A stretch of 64,000 nt of DNA, from positions 3,286,001 to 3,350,000 of the forward strand of contig SPDT01000004.1 in assembly GCA_008477525.1 (NCBI GenBank), given 5' to 3'. A model generated the notes under the pieces. That model did no database searches. It was not told where the DNA came from and was given only the letters and a program-made list of their open reading frames with translations. The position numbers were made by a program, and so were the translations under genes. The DNA comes from Hypomyces perniciosus (Eukaryota; Ascomycota; Sordariomycetes; Hypocreales; Hypocreaceae). Positions 24,693 to 38,494 of this stretch are shown piece after piece (the first letter of the stretch is position 1; every line of letters starts with the position of its first letter).

Positions 24693-26202
24693 GTACTCCC
24701 TTTAGAATAAGGTTAGGGAGTAAGGGATTAATATCCTAAAAGCTAGGAATTATTTAATTTATAGAATCTAGCTTTATTTCTCCCTCTAATTCTTTATTAT
24801 CCTAACCTATAGTAGGCTTTAAGATTTAAAGCTTAAAAATCTTATCTTTATATAGCTTTATAGTTAATAATTTAACAACTATATATTTAGATAGAATATA
24901 GATAAAATAAATATTACTACCTAAAACTGCTAATAGTCTTTTAGTTTTAGTTTTAAGGGCTAATTTATAGCCCTTGGCCCTTTATTTTTATAGAATAAAT
25001 ACTTTATAATAAAAGCTAATAATCCTATATCTTTACAGATTAGGCTTTTAATCTTTATTAAGGTCTAAGTCTTTATATAATTTTTAATAAAGGGTAAAGT
25101 CCTTATTAGTAATAGCTATATAGTTAATTAATTTAAGAACTGCAGTAATAATAAAATTCCAGAGATATAGTAGTAAGTTAGCTATTATAATAATAGCCTA
25201 AAGCCTATTTACTAAAACTTTAATAAAGTATTCTATTAGACTATTCTGTTTATGAATATAAAGGCTACTATAGGAATATATAATTCTTAAGGAAAAAAAC
25301 TAAATCTAAAGTTCTTAATTAATTTCCTGTCTACTATTATAATAAAATTCTTTAAGATACCGGTTATACTGGGTTTTAAAGCTATTTATAAAGCCTTATA
25401 TAATAGCTAAAAGGGAGGGTCTATTATAATCTTTTAAAAGGAATAGTTACCTATATCTTAATTGTTTATTAATAATTAAAAGATTAATAGGGGCCTTATT
25501 ATAAAGCATTCGCTTTATAAAGAAAGTATTAGCTTTTAGATAATCTAGAGAGGCTAGTGGATTAGGAATTGGCTTTAAATTAAGCCTTTTAATAGCTTTT
25601 CCCTTATTATATACTAGGCAATAGAATTTAGTCTCTTTAATAGAATTAAAGTTAAAAATTCTAGTAATTATTTTAGCAGTCTTCTTTAATAGACTTAAAC
25701 TAATATAACCTAATCGTTTATACTATAAAAAGGCTAGCTTTAGTAGCTTATAGCTAGAATTACTATTAATAATAGTATTTCCCTTTAATTCAGATAGCTT
25801 AATAACTTTTAGATTTTCAGTAATAAAGGATTCCCTAGGTATATAAGGCCTTTCCTCTATGAAGGTATCCTTTATAGGCTTATTCCCCTTTATTTCCTTA
25901 AACAATAAAGGCATATAAGGCCCCTTTTCCTTTACTTAGCTTAAGGTTTTAGGGAGTTTAGAGAGATCCTTTCCTTTAGGATTATTCTTTTTTATAAGCC
26001 TAAAACTAGATCTAGTTAATTGTTTTTTTAAAGCTATTACTTTTAGAATAGCAATATATTCCTAAGCCTTTTCTTTATGAATAGTAAAGATTTAAACCTA
26101 TATATAGCTATAAGCTCTATAGTTATTTATATAGCTATATAATATAATAGATCCTTTAATTATAAGGAAAAAACTATATTTTAAGGGATTTAATAGCTCT
26201 AT
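24693..26202 (-). pseudogene. Element A pol: integrase region
   Basis: Minus strand. A 63-codon open stretch (25,723-25,914) ends LLKLAFL and runs into sequence reading KRLGYISLSLLKKTAKII, the Copia pre-integrase block (W H.RLGH.S...L.K). Further down it reads FYCLVYNKGKA, the region of the second Cys pair with Cys altered, then LDYLKANTFF and FLLKDYNRPS, matching the start of the integrase core. About 25,180-25,280 reads NSLIEYFIKVLVNRL (N...E......I). Element D was inserted at the upper edge, with its target-site duplication at 26,198-26,202. Confidence 0.75.
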
Positions 26203-26609
26203 TGTAACGATCTGGGTTGATTCTCAAGGGATAAACCGAGGTTCGTGGGTCTATATTAACAGAGAGGTCAGGGATAAATACTAAGCAGGGTAACATAGTC
26301 ACGATTCTATAGAATAGGCGGTTCTAGTCAATGCAATTATTAACGACTGTCTAAGTAACTATATTAAATAAATAATAAGCCAGTTATATATATATAAAGG
26401 AAATCTATATATAATTACTAATATTCCAGTAAATATTACTGCAATTACTGCGATAATACAGTAATCGAGTAAATAATTATACTTCTTAGTATAGTAAGCG
26501 TTTAAGTAATTACTCTTAGCGCAGTAATTACTTCTTAATAATTGGTCGGTATAACCGATATTCTCCTATGCCCCCGTAACCTAATCTTCGATATAGTCGG
26601 GTCATAACA
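26203..26609 (-). repeat. Element D 3' LTR (407 bp)
   Basis: Begins tgtaacgatctggg and ends gggtcataaca. Matches 45,683-46,089. Confidence 0.85.
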
Positions 26610-26755
26610 CAATATCCCCCTCCCATTAATCTTATCCTCAAGACCTATTTAATCCCTTCCCCTTTCTTATATATAATATCCTTTTTCCTGACAGTTTATT
26701 ATATCTGACAGTTTACAGCCTACTTATACCAAATCGACTTTCCGTTATTATAAAC
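26610..26755. other. Element D segment between 3' LTR and element F
   Basis: Holds D's PPT complement (26,611-26,624) and about 130 bp that should lie upstream of D's antisense ORF, which resumes after F at 38,906. No frame of its own is visible. Confidence 0.5.
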
Positions 26756-27162
26756 TTTATCGGGGGTAACTGATATACCCAACGCACCAGCATTTTTTCT
26801 TATTAGCTTACCCGAGAAAGGTTGGCTGCTTATTTAAGCAGCTACTGGATTAGGAAAGTACAGGAGTATAAAGATATATAGATAGACCTAGTTTAATAAA
26901 TAATAACCTTCTTCCCCCTTTAATATATAACCTTACCTGTAAAAACACGGTCGCTCAAGTATATAAAGGTAACTATTAGTTACTTTTAGCTGCCGGCATT
27001 ATAATCAAATAATCCGCAGTATCTTTTTAGCCCCTATATTACTTAATCGCCGCTTTATAGTTCTGTTAGGAGCGCGGTTCCCGCGCTCGATACCAGTCGT
27101 TATATATAGGTGTATATATATATTATATATATGTTTTAGAGTGCTAATTCCCCCTCGATAAA
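26756..27162 (+). repeat. Element F 5' LTR (407 bp)
   Basis: Begins tttatcgggggtaac and ends ccctcgataaa. The terminal tttgtc/gacaaa ends are inferred from the flanking 4-bp duplications shared with the solo copy at 24,287. Confidence 0.75.
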
Positions 27163-28559
27163 ACTAGTGACCGAGATAGGGGGAAATCTCAGGGATTATA
27201 TCCTAGGAAGTAATCACTAAGGACACTTCTATACTGCTATTAAGATTTACCTTTACTTAACTACTAATAGAATTATAGGCTAGCTTTACCTAGTCTTTAT
27301 ATAAATATAAGATAATTAGCTAAAGGAAATAGCCTAAAACCCTTTCTGCAATTATTTAATATAGATTAATATAATATTTAACTTTAAAAACGCAGGTTAT
27401 CTAGTTAAAATTTCCAAAAAGATATTAAGATTAGTTAACCTAGGCGTAATACGCTAAAATATAATAAAAAAGCAGAACCTTAAGAAACTACTAGTCGATA
27501 ATACCTGCCAATTAAAAGCTAAGATTTTAAGGAAAATTACTAAAAGACCAGTCGCTATAGTAAAAGCAAATATATAGGTAAAATAGTTAATATTATATAA
27601 CCTAAGCCCCCCTAAACTATTAATATACTATTATAACCCCTATTTTACTTACTAGCAGGTAAATTAGCAGGTAAAATAGCTATAAGGGGCCAATAAAGGA
27701 TATATTAATTATTTAATTTCTTAATATAGAGACTTTATTTTAGTTTTACTGATATTTTTAACTAGGTTTTTTTTAACTTTAAATAAAAGTATTATTTTTA
27801 CTACTTTTATAATCTTTAATATATAGGCTGTCTTTATTTATATTAAAGATATTTAAACAAAATATAAAAATAATAATAACTTAATATCTTATAATTAATA
27901 TTAATATAGGAAGCTATCTTTAAAAGACTAGCTGATTTCTTTATCCTAGACAGATAAACGCAACTTTTCTTTTTTGCAAAAAAACTCCCTATATTAATAA
28001 AATATATCGCTATCGCTTTATTATTAAAGGAATATATCTTTTTTTTAGCTGAGAGAAGAATACTCCTTTAAAGGCTAATTATCCGAGTTAGATAACTTTA
28101 ATCTGCAAGAGAAAAGGCATTCTTTTACTAAAGAACTATTTAATCGAGACTCTAACAACTTACTTTAATTTAAAGTAAGAGAGTTTAAATTAAACTAATA
28201 ACCTCCTTTTACTAAAATACTAGATATAACTTTATCCTTAACCTTTTAATTTAAGGAATTATTTAATTATACATTTAACTTAATATTAATAATGTTTATA
28301 TCTATTATAATAAAATCTAGGGAAAGATTAGGCTTTTTAGTAGAAAAGGGGAAATTATTATTTTAAAAGTTCTTTTTCTTTACTTAAGCCTTTAAGAATA
28401 TTTAAGGTATAAAGCCATTAATAGGGATTAACTTTATAAGCAAATTTAATAGTAAAAATATATTTTAATTCCTAAAAAACTATAAATAAGAAATAAAAGA
28501 TTAAGGAATTTTAACTAGGGATTAAAGGAGGTACTTAGAATTATTTATAAAAGTAAAGG
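27163..28559. other. Element F leader, no gene recognised
   Basis: Between the 5' LTR and the gag region. AT-rich with stops in all frames. I see no domain; it may include the gag N-terminus. Confidence 0.4.
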
Positions 28560-31500
28560 AATAGAAAATAGTTTAGATTCTTATCAAGGAAAGTATTAAC
28601 TGGGATAAAATAAAGAAAGAACTTTTATGATATTATAAGTAATAGGATAAGGATTAATTAGAATTATATATAGTATAACTTTAAAACCTTTATTGCTATA
28701 AACTTATAGGAATGCAGTCTGCGATAGATTAATTGCTTTAATATTAATATCTCTATTAAAAGTTTAATAAAAAAAGTTAAAGGATAGCGATACTATATTC
28801 TTATAATATCGCGAAAGTAATGCTACTAAAGCTGCTCTGGCTAGTAATAGCTTTTAAAGGGATTAAAGAAATTAATAATTTTAAGCATTTAGTATATATT
28901 AAGGTCTAGATACTTTTTTATAATAAAATACTAATAGAATTTAATATTTAAAAAGTTTATTTTTAAGAGTTTAATAAAAGACTATTTAAGATTAAAGATT
29001 TATTAGATTTATTTAAGTTAAAGTTAAGCCTAAAGATAAGAAAATAAAAAGAAAAATAGCTTAAACCTATAGAATTAACTATAACTTTGCAGCTTAAAGA
29101 TTAAATAAACGCTTTATTTAAAAAATTCAATGAATTAGTAATTTAGCTCTTTTAGCAGAAAAAAATAGTAATTAACCTAAAAGAAAAAGAATATTATTGC
29201 GTTACTACTAATAGCAATAAACCTAAATAAAGACCTTTTACTTTAATAATTGCTATTAATAATATTAATATAATAGACCCTCTATATAATAATATACTAA
29301 ACACTTTCTTTATTAACTACTTAAAGGCAGTTATTAATATTAAATACTGCTAGTATTATAAAGATAAAGACTATTTTCCTTAAAACTATATTAAATTAGC
29401 CTATAATAAAGGCTATAGGTTTATAATATATAACTTAACAGTAAAAATAGCTTAAGTAAGCCTGCGGAAAACCTTAATCCTGCCTTAACTTATTATATTA
29501 GTTATAACTGTTAGGACTTATATATAAAAAATACTAGCTCTTTAGGTAGAATTATTTAAAGCTTAAAATAAGGTTTCTTTAAGCCTATTACTTGTAAAAA
29601 AGATAAAACCTGGCTTCTTTAATTAAAAACCGACTATTTATAAAGCTAAACTCTTTAATATTATCTATAATAAAATAATATATAAAGAGATATTTAAAAT
29701 TTAGGCACTGTAAAGGTTAAATATAATTCCTATAAAGGGATTAATAATAAATATTATATACTTTATAGGCAAAGATTAAATAATTGCTGAAAAAAGGGAT
29801 AATATATAAATAAAAGGGGTTAAAATTTTTTCTATAAACCTAGCTAAAATAGCCTCCTTAAAAGAACCCTTAAATAAATATAACCAGGCTAGCTTAATTA
29901 AGGAATTATTTAATTAAACTCTCTTTACTAACTTTATAACTGGCAGGGGATAAAAGTATATTTATATAATTAATAAAGCAGATAAGTAAACTAAAGAAGA
30001 GCTATTACTGCTTTAAATAAAAAAGCTAATTAAAAAAAAGTAACTGCATTTAAACCCTATACTTATAACCTTAAAGGCTATACTGTTTAGACTGTAATAT
30101 AATAAAGAAGGCGGAACTAAAGGCGCTAAGAATAGGGAGGAATTATTAAAAGTAAAGCGAGCTAAAATAATAATTTAAGCAGTAATTCTAGATAACGCGA
30201 TTAAGGTTAAAACTAATACTCTTTTAAATGCTATTCTAGAATTTGCAAATACTTTAAAAGCAGATTTAATTATAAAATTATAAAGGATTACTGAAATATA
30301 GTTTTATAGGAAAATTAATTTAACTATCTTTAAATATACCTTATATTAAGTAATATCTATCTTTATATATAAATATCCTTTAAAGGAAAAACTATTAAAA
30401 AGATTAGATGTAATAGCTGTATATATAGAACTAACTATATAAATTATTTAATTGCTATAAAATTAACCTTTTAAAACTATAACCTCGCGACCTTTACTGG
30501 CAGAGGGATTACTAAATAAACAGTTATTTAATTTTAAAGACCTAAACCTATTACTACCTTTAGAAATATACCTTGATAAGTTAAAGTAACTATATATAGC
30601 TATTAACTATAAGGCAAATCGGTTATAAAAGTCTATAACCTGGATTTATATAGTTTAAATAAGAAAAATCCTCTACTATTTATAGGACTTACTATAAATA
30701 TAGGTATATTTAAAAGAGCCTAATAGTATATTTATTAAAGTATTTATAGACTTAAGGTTAAAGGGAAATATTATTTTTTATTGGCTAGCTGTAAAATATA
30801 GTATAATAATATACTTTTATAAAGTAGTTAATACTATATTTAATAATAGGCAAGTAAATATATATAGCGAAACTGTTATTTAAATATATATAGGTAATAC
30901 TTAAATAATAGCTAGATTTTATATTATACCTAATAATATCTTAATACCCTTTATCTTTAAAATACTATTTATTTAAGCTATACAGTTAATATTTAATTAT
31001 ATACTAAAAAATAAAGATTTATATATAAAATACAGAATAGGGAATATTTAAGTTATTACCTTAGCTGCTAAAGCTATTTATTAGGAATATAAAATGGAGG
31101 CGTTATATAACCTAGGGCTAAAATAAATATTAATTTTATATTTAAGTATAAAGTTAATAAAGCGGAAAAAAGCTTAAAAAACCTTTACTTTACTTTTAAG
31201 GAGGAGGTTTTATATAGACTATTAAAGTAAATTAAAGAGGATTTAATTTAGCTATTACTGGCTAATAAGTTAAAAGATTAAATAAAAGCAATAAAGAAAA
31301 TAATAAAGGAATTTAAAAGAGTAAAGGAATAAAAGAAAAGGTCTTAAAGGAGAGTGTAGAAGCGCAAATAGATTAAAACTAATATTATATATAAAAAAAA
31401 GGGCGTGAAAATCTATCTAGTAAATAATACCCTATTTAATAGTTTTATTCCTGCTAAAAGTCTTTACTGGAAATAGAAGAAGTAGGATAAAGTTAAGGAT

Positions 31501-34500
31501 AATTTAGACTTTAATATGCTGTTTACTGAATATATTACGCTAAAGTTTTTACTAATTAAAGCTAGGTTAAGACTTATACTAGACCGCCTAGCAGCAATCT
31601 TGAAAATAGTAGAAGGGAAACTGATAATATAAGAAACCGCGATCTTAATGCAGATCCTGAAAAACAGGGAAATAGCACTTTCCTGGGATTTTATAGAATA
31701 TAGAAAGCTGGACCTTAAGATTACCCTACTATAGACTATTTATATAGTAGAGTATAACGCTTAGCAGAGTAGTAGTATTTTAATCTTTAAAGGTATAGAG
31801 AAGAAAATAGTTAATTTACTATAAGTATATATTAAAAAAGGTCTTTTAAAGGAAGGCTATAGGCTGTATAGAAACCTGTTTTTCTTAATATAGAAAAAAG
31901 ATAGCGGCCTTTGCTTTATTAACTCTATTAAATAGATAAATAAGGTAATTATTAGGGATACCTTTATTCTTTTAAGTGCAGATTAATTTAGTAAAGACTT
32001 TGCGGGTTATATAATACTATTATTACTAGACTTTTTCTTAGGCTATAATTAAATCCCTTTTAATAAGAAAAGCTAAAATATAACTATATTTATAAGCCTT
32101 ATTAGCCTTTTAAAATACTGCACTTTTCTAATAGGCGCTATAAACTTAATAGTATAATTTTAATATATTATTCTTTAAATATTATTTAATTTTATACTTA
32201 CAGTTTACTAACTATTCTTAAATAATATTATAGTATAAGGTTTAAAGTTTATATATAGCAGTAAAGAAGCAATATTTAAAGTTTAACGCTATATTTTAAA
32301 GTATCTGTAAAACTTAAATAAAACCCTGGTAAATATTAAATTATTAAGATATATAATTTCGGCAGTGAAATTAATCTTTTATTAGGAATTTACTGAATTA
32401 GTAAAGTACCTATATAGAATAAAAAAGCGCTAACTAGCTATAGGCAAAATTATTAAAATTAAAGAATAAAAGAACTATAAGACTATTCATAAAGTTTAAT
32501 CTTTCTTTAGTCTAGTTGGCTACTATAGATACTAGATTGAATATTTTATATAGATTATTAAGCTTTTAATAACCCTATTAAAGAAAAATGCCCCCTAAAA
32601 GTAGACTAAAGAATAACAGTAAACTATAAATAAATTTAAAGAGTTTATTACTTCTGCCTTGATACTAATAATATTAAATATAAATAAAGGATATAGGGAA
32701 GTGATCTTTATAGTTAATGCCAGTATAATAACCTAGGGGGCTGTTTTAATATAGATTATAGAAGGGAAAAGATAACTAATTTAATATAAAAGTAAATACT
32801 GGCTTTTATTAGAAATAAAGTATAATGCTATAAAGAAAGAATATAAAGCCTTACTTTAAACCTTTAAAAGGCTATATACTTATATCTATAAGCTTTTATT
32901 TATACTAGAAATAGATATTAAAGTAGTTATTAATTAAATAAACGGTAGAATTAATAATATCCCTAGCGGGTATATAACCTAATAAATTAGTTATATTTTT
33001 CTTTTCGACTTTACTGTTAAATATATCCCTAGGAAAGAAAATGCTATGGCGGATACTTTATCCTATTAACCGGTAACTGCTATAAATAAGGCTAAAGCTA
33101 AGAAAGAAAGGGATTTAAAAGATTTTATAAATATATATTTAGGTATAATTTTATTTACACTACTAGGGGAGGAGTATAGCGAGAAGTTTTAATAAATCGC
33201 GCAGTACTTTTAGATAATGCAGAGACTATTTAATCTTTTAGCTGCAGACTTCTGGCAATTTAGGAATAAAGTAAAAAGGTTTATTATAAAAGATAGGAAA
33301 TTATAGGTAAAATTAATAAAATACTGCTATTAACCTGCATTTATCCTTAATAGCTTAACTTTAAGGAAAATAGCTATTTAGCAGTACTATACTGAAATAG
33401 GCTATAAAGGCTAAAAGGTGATTTTCTGGTTTTTAAAGGAAAAATACTAGTGGCCGCAGATATAGAATAATATATATAAGGCAGTTATATTATACCCCTA
33501 GTGTTAAGGCTTTAATTTACACTGCCTTAAAGAGCCAGCTATTGTAATAGAACTAACTAGGCCTATAGAGAAGGTCTATTTTAATACTTAATATATCTTA
33601 AATAACTATAGATATATCTACCTATTTGAAAAAAAATACAACTTTTATAGATAAGTAAAAGTAAAACTTATACCTACTTTATTATTAGCAGTAATAATAA
33701 AGTTTATATTTAAATAAATATACTGATTTAGTATAATAATTTAGGCTATTATAGATAAAGGACTGGAAATAAAAAAAATACTTTTAAAAGTATTAATTAA
33801 TTTAAGAGTTAAGATTATTTAAATATCGGTATATAATCTTAAAGTTAACGCTGCAGTAAAGGTCGGCTATTAAAGTTTAATATTAACACTAGTAAAGATA
33901 GCTAGGCTTAATAAAAAGTGGTTTTAGAACTTGGATAAAGTAATTATAGCTGATAGATATATAGTGAAAAGCTTGATAGGGTATTCTGCATTTTACCTAT
34001 TATTTGGCTAAAAACCGATTTTTCCCTTAAAAGTAAAACTATTTACCTAGCAGCTAATTAACTAGGATAAAGTCTATATAATAGAAGATTAATTAATAGC
34101 ATATATCTATATACTTAAAAGAAAAGAGGGAGATATTAAAATAGCCTAAGAGAAAGTAATTGCGTTTCGCTAAATATTGGCTAAAAGGATAAATGCTAAT
34201 AATTAGTATTTACTGCAGAAAGCGGCTAAACTACTTTTCCCTAATAACCTTATTTTACTTTACAATACAAAGCGCTAAAGGGACCTCTTAAAAGATGCAA
34301 AACTAAAGATATATTAGCTAGGCTTATTTAAAATTAAGTCTTAAGCGGATATAATAAAAGTATATAAACTGAAAACGTTAAATAAGGTTTTATTTAATAA
34401 AATTTACCTAGGCGAATATTTAAAGAAGTTTATAAAAAATAAATTTAGCTAGTAGGTGGTTAAAGATAATAAAGAGACTTTTATAGATTAAAACCTAGAG

Positions 34501-34830
34501 GCAGATAAGGATTTACTTAAAGATAAAGCAGTTAATAGAGCGATAATTAAGGTTATTAATAATTAAAAACTTAAAGAGCTTTACAGTAACTCTTTAGCTA
34601 TTAAAGGAATATATAGTTAATAAAATTAAATAGTCTAGCCGAGAATTAGGGTATATGTTTATAAGTTAAAGGAAAAAGAGATATTTTAATTAAGATACAG
34701 TCCTTTATAATACTTTAAGGTAGCTATTCCTAGAATAAACTAGATAAATTGGGATAATTACCTTTATATAGAGGATATATAAGGGAGGATAAGCAGTAAT
34801 GTTTTTAAAAAAATAGCTGCTGGGTGCTGT
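28560..34830 (+). pseudogene. Element F gag-pol relic
   Basis: Plus strand. A gag zinc-knuckle remnant lies at about 29,345-29,395 (KYC, then YYKDKDYFP and NY, with Cys and His altered to Tyr as RIP predicts). RT at about 31,770-32,250 reads KKIVNLL, then KKGLLKEGYRLYRNLFFL, LCFINSIK, FSKDFAGYIILLLLDFF, SGYD-like LGYN and LFLNNIIV (family PF.DDI.VKG). RNase H at about 32,680-33,080 includes KYKSGYWLLLEIKYNAIKKE and FDFTVKYIPRKENAMADTLS. Integrase continues to about 34,450 with a C-terminal stretch IVKSLIGYSAFYLLFG, then LINWDKVYIIED and LILLYNTKR. These match a Gypsy clade common in ascomycetes. Many stops are present. Confidence 0.8.
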
Positions 34831-34978
34831 TTTTAAAGGGGAGGAGATAGCCGCTAATTAAAGTCTACTGCCCTACCTATAAAAAATATAACCTAGGTAT
34901 ACTATAAGGAAGAGAACTGTAAAATTAAATAATTTATTAACTACATTTTCCTATTAACTGTTTATTTTTTAGTAATAG

Positions 34979-35675
34979 AAGCTGAGATAAACTTTTAAAC
35001 CTGCTAAATTACTTAACTCTCTGCCTTTTCGTTTCCTTTAAGATAAAGAAAGTCCTTTATAAGATAAAGGGCTATTAAAGGATTAAGATAGCTAGAGATT
35101 ACTAGCCTGATAAAAGTAGGTGTTTAATCCTTTTTAAGGAAAGTGGTAGCTATACTTTAATTACCTTATTAAAGCTGGTAACTAGGAAGATATCGCTAAA
35201 TATAAAAAGAGGCTTTAGACTAAAGGCAATTTAAATAGTCCCTTTATTGGAAACCTGGGATAGAGATATAGTTATGAAAAGGGAATAAGATATATTTTTT
35301 GGCAGTTATAATAGTAATAGATAAAGTCTAAAGGCACCCCTGGCAGAATTAAGGATTGCGCTGTCTATAGAATAATATAAATAGGGCTGTAATATGCTTT
35401 ATCCGCTTAAGAAGAGTATGAAAGAATTACCTATAAATATATGAAATTTTTGCTGGGATATAGACAGGCTTAAGAAGCTTTCTTTTAATGGCGCGTGTAA
35501 TGTTTTGAAGATATAACTGAAAGCCTTTAAAAGTATAGCGTTAAAAATATTCTTTAAGGGTATAACCTTTTATAAATAATAAGAGCAATAAGGATAATGT
35601 AAATAAAGGGGAGAAAGCAATCTTTAAATAGATTGGCAAGTTTAATTAACCAATATTAACACTACCTATAATCTA
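34979..35675 (+). pseudogene. Unknown ORF downstream of pol in element F (sense strand)
   Basis: One frame runs for about 230 codons and makes coherent protein-like sequence if stops are tolerated. Segments include FKPAKLLNSLPFRFL, DKGLLKD, LYFNYLIKAGN, EDIAKYKKRL, TKGNLNSPFIGNLG, RYSYEKGIRYIFWQL, KGTPGRIKDCAVYRII, EEYERITYKYMKFLLGYRQA and CFEDITESL. The interrupting codons are almost all TAA or TAG, where Gln (CAA/CAG) is the simplest ancestor; a run of four stops at about 35,308-35,320 would then be poly-Gln. No domain is recognised and I cannot name a family. It lies after pol and before the 3' LTR, the position of an extra third ORF. It could equally be a captured host gene fragment. Confidence 0.5.
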
Positions 35676-37690
35676 AATAGTAAAATACTTTTAGACTTAA
35701 ATAAAGTTAAAATAAAGATACCGATTAAATAATACCTATTTACTAAAGCTTTATTTAAAGTAAACAGCTAAGTAGAGAGATAAAGTTAGGTTTAACTTTT
35801 CTAGAATAAAGAAATCTTGCTAGAGGTTTTCTTGCCTGTAATAAGTATATTAATAAGGTCGGCTATATTAGGCAATTAATGATAGGCTTTTTTAGCGGGA
35901 TCTTTTATAATTAAATAATAGTTAAGGAAAGATTAAAAGGAAAAGAAGAGAAAGAGAGAAAGGAAAATAAAAAAAATAAACAAGTTATAAAGGCTACTTT
36001 AAAAGAATAGTAATTTACGCACAATAAAAAAACCACCCTATACACTAAACTATATACCTATACCTATAAAAAGATAAAAATAATATTATACTTTGCCTTT
36101 TTTTTTCTCTTTATTTACTTAAATATAATCTTATTTTACTATAATTAAAATATTGCCTTTACTTTAAATCCTGCTTTAAAACTATTTAATTATACCCTTT
36201 TTCCTTTTTTACTATAATATCCTCTTTAAAGAAAAACCCTTACTCTTTTACTTTATTTTTCCGGCTTATAGAAAATAAGCTAAAAACTCTGCTCTTTTAC
36301 TCTATTAGTTAAGTATCTTTAGGCTATACTAGGAACTTCTTTAGGCTAAATAAATAAAACTTTACTATTAGTCCTATTATAAATTAATATAGCTATTAAC
36401 TATTATAGATTTACCTTTAACTTAACTGGTATACTACCAGCTACCTATAATTACTAGTTAAAATAATAATTACTTTAAGCTATATTTACTATAAGAATTT
36501 TATACTAATACTTAACTTTAAGGTAAATAAATAATGCTTTTATATTAAAGATATTTATAACTTTTTATATAACCTTTCCTATAAAAGATAAACATTAAAC
36601 TTTACTTTAAAGGCAATACTTTATATAGTAGTAAAAGGATTAGTAACTATTAAAGCGGCTTAAGCTAAAATAATAATATTTATAAATACTTTTAAAGGTA
36701 CCCTTGCCTTTAATCAAATAGTACTTTAAGCTTTTAATATTCTTAATAGACTATAAAATTTCTAGCACTTTACTAAAAGATAATAAATTCTTATAGGGTT
36801 AATTTATTTCCTTAAATACTAATATACTTATATTTTTAATAAATGCAGGTACTTTTATTATTTTAACTTTTATAGATATAACTATAAACGCTAAGTGTAG
36901 CAGTTTTTTAATTTATAGGCCTATATAGTTAAAAAAGCTGGATTTCCTTATTTATTTAGCTTTTATATAGTCCTGTATATAGAATAACCTGGAGCTGATA
37001 AATGTAGCTATTTAAGCCTATTCTAAATCTAGTAAACGCTTTGTGGACTTATTGGCGCTAAATTAAGTTAACTGGCAGGACCTTTAAGCGGGATCCCTAT
37101 CTCCTTTAGCCTTAAAAAGTATAAAACAATTAACCTAAAGGGATTTAAACTTTTACTTTAGGATTAATGCTAATACCTATACTTTAAATATTTAGCTAAA
37201 AGCTATATAAATATTATTTAGGTTTTATACTAATCTTTAACAGTAAATAAACTTATTATTATAAATTCTAGGATAAACGTTAAAGATATCCTACTTTTTT
37301 TAATTAAATACTATTTAATTAAGTTAAATTAAGTTAAATTAAGGCTAATAGGCTTCTCCTGGAATAATTTATAAAAGGAATATAATAAAGATTAATAGTT
37401 AATGCCTAAATAACTTAAAAGTATTAGTAAATAACTTTATAAAGGAAAATAAGTTAATCTATTATAATAATAGTCTTTTTTAATAATTAATTACCTTTTT
37501 ACCTTTAAGTATTTAAAGAAGATTTTAATAATAGTAGCCAGCACCTAGAATACAATTTCCTATATTAATAATACCTGCACCCTTAGCTATATAGCTAAAC
37601 TAGTCGCAATAAAGGAAAAGAAAAATATTCTCCCTTACTTTATAAATAATATTAATAGTAAAAAAATAAAATAATACTGTTAGCCTAGTA
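35676..37690. other. Element F 3' region, unresolved
   Basis: AT-rich sequence between the two downstream ORF remnants. A plus-strand stretch around 36,840-36,960 reads KCRYFYYFNFYRYN and then AYIVKKAGFPYLFSFYIV, which looks protein-like. I cannot assign it or define its ends. Confidence 0.3.
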
Positions 37691-37699
37691 ATATAAATA

Positions 37700-38270
37700 A
37701 TATTTTTTATAAAAATAAGAGTAGGATTAGCGATTAAAAGTAGGTTAATGCGTTTCTCGGTAATACTATAATTTATAGGACCCCTGTTAACTGTACCAGC
37801 TATTACTAATAATACTAAAACTTTAAACGCGGAGTTGGTTTCCTTTAAAGAAAGTAATAGCTTTTTTAATGCATTAAAGGATAACTAAAACTTAAAAGAT
37901 AAAAGAGTTTTAGGAGTTATTATTAAACTTAACTAGTAAGTAATTAAAGATAATAAAAAGGCTTTTTTAAAACTAGGTAAAAGAAGGCAAGCTATAATAG
38001 TAGCTTTTACAGCAGTAATAGGGAAAACTGCACTTTAGTGTTCCTAGGTCTAGCGAATTATAGCCTTAAATATATACTGCAGCCTAACCTTACTTAGGCT
38101 AATAAATAAATTAGCTTAGGATAATATCTGAAAATAAATTTATGCACCTATATAAATAACAGGATAATTAATATAAGATAAGTGGATAGTAGCTTAGAAT
38201 GCCTGGCAATAAAGAGATTAATAAGAGGGGATTATTTAATTATAATAATTTTAATAAGAAGGGAATAATT
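37700..38270 (+). pseudogene. Second unknown ORF remnant downstream of pol in element F
   Basis: A plus-strand frame with few stops reads RVGLAIKSRLMRFSVIL, FIGPLLTVPAITNNTKTLN, AELVSFKESNSFFNALKDN, DKRVLGVIIKLN and IKDNKKAFLKLGKRRQ, then IIVAFTAVIGKTAL. It decays after about 38,050. The interrupting codons (TAA/TAG) again fit Gln ancestors. The first part looks hydrophobic and then Ser/Asn/Lys-rich. No family is recognised. Whether it joins the ORF at 34,979 is unknown. Confidence 0.4.
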
Positions 38271-38494
38271 TAATATCGATTGGATAGGGAGGAATTAGTG
38301 ATATAAATGGCAGTAGTTCTGCTTTTAATTTTCTTTCCTTTTTTCTTTCTTTCTTTTAATAATACTTTTTCCGCTATTTTCCTATATTGTTTATATTTTC
38401 TTTAAATGTTATTATACTAGTATTAGGGGGATTAATAGGAAAAGCGTTTTATTAAGATTTACTACTTTTATTTGCGAATACTTATAGGGAGGGT

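Noticed and set aside
24283..24696. Palindromic aagtactt flanks suggested a terminal-inverted-repeat DNA transposon
   Set aside because: The flanks are the palindromic 4-bp target gtac duplicated on both sides; the body is the F-family LTR.
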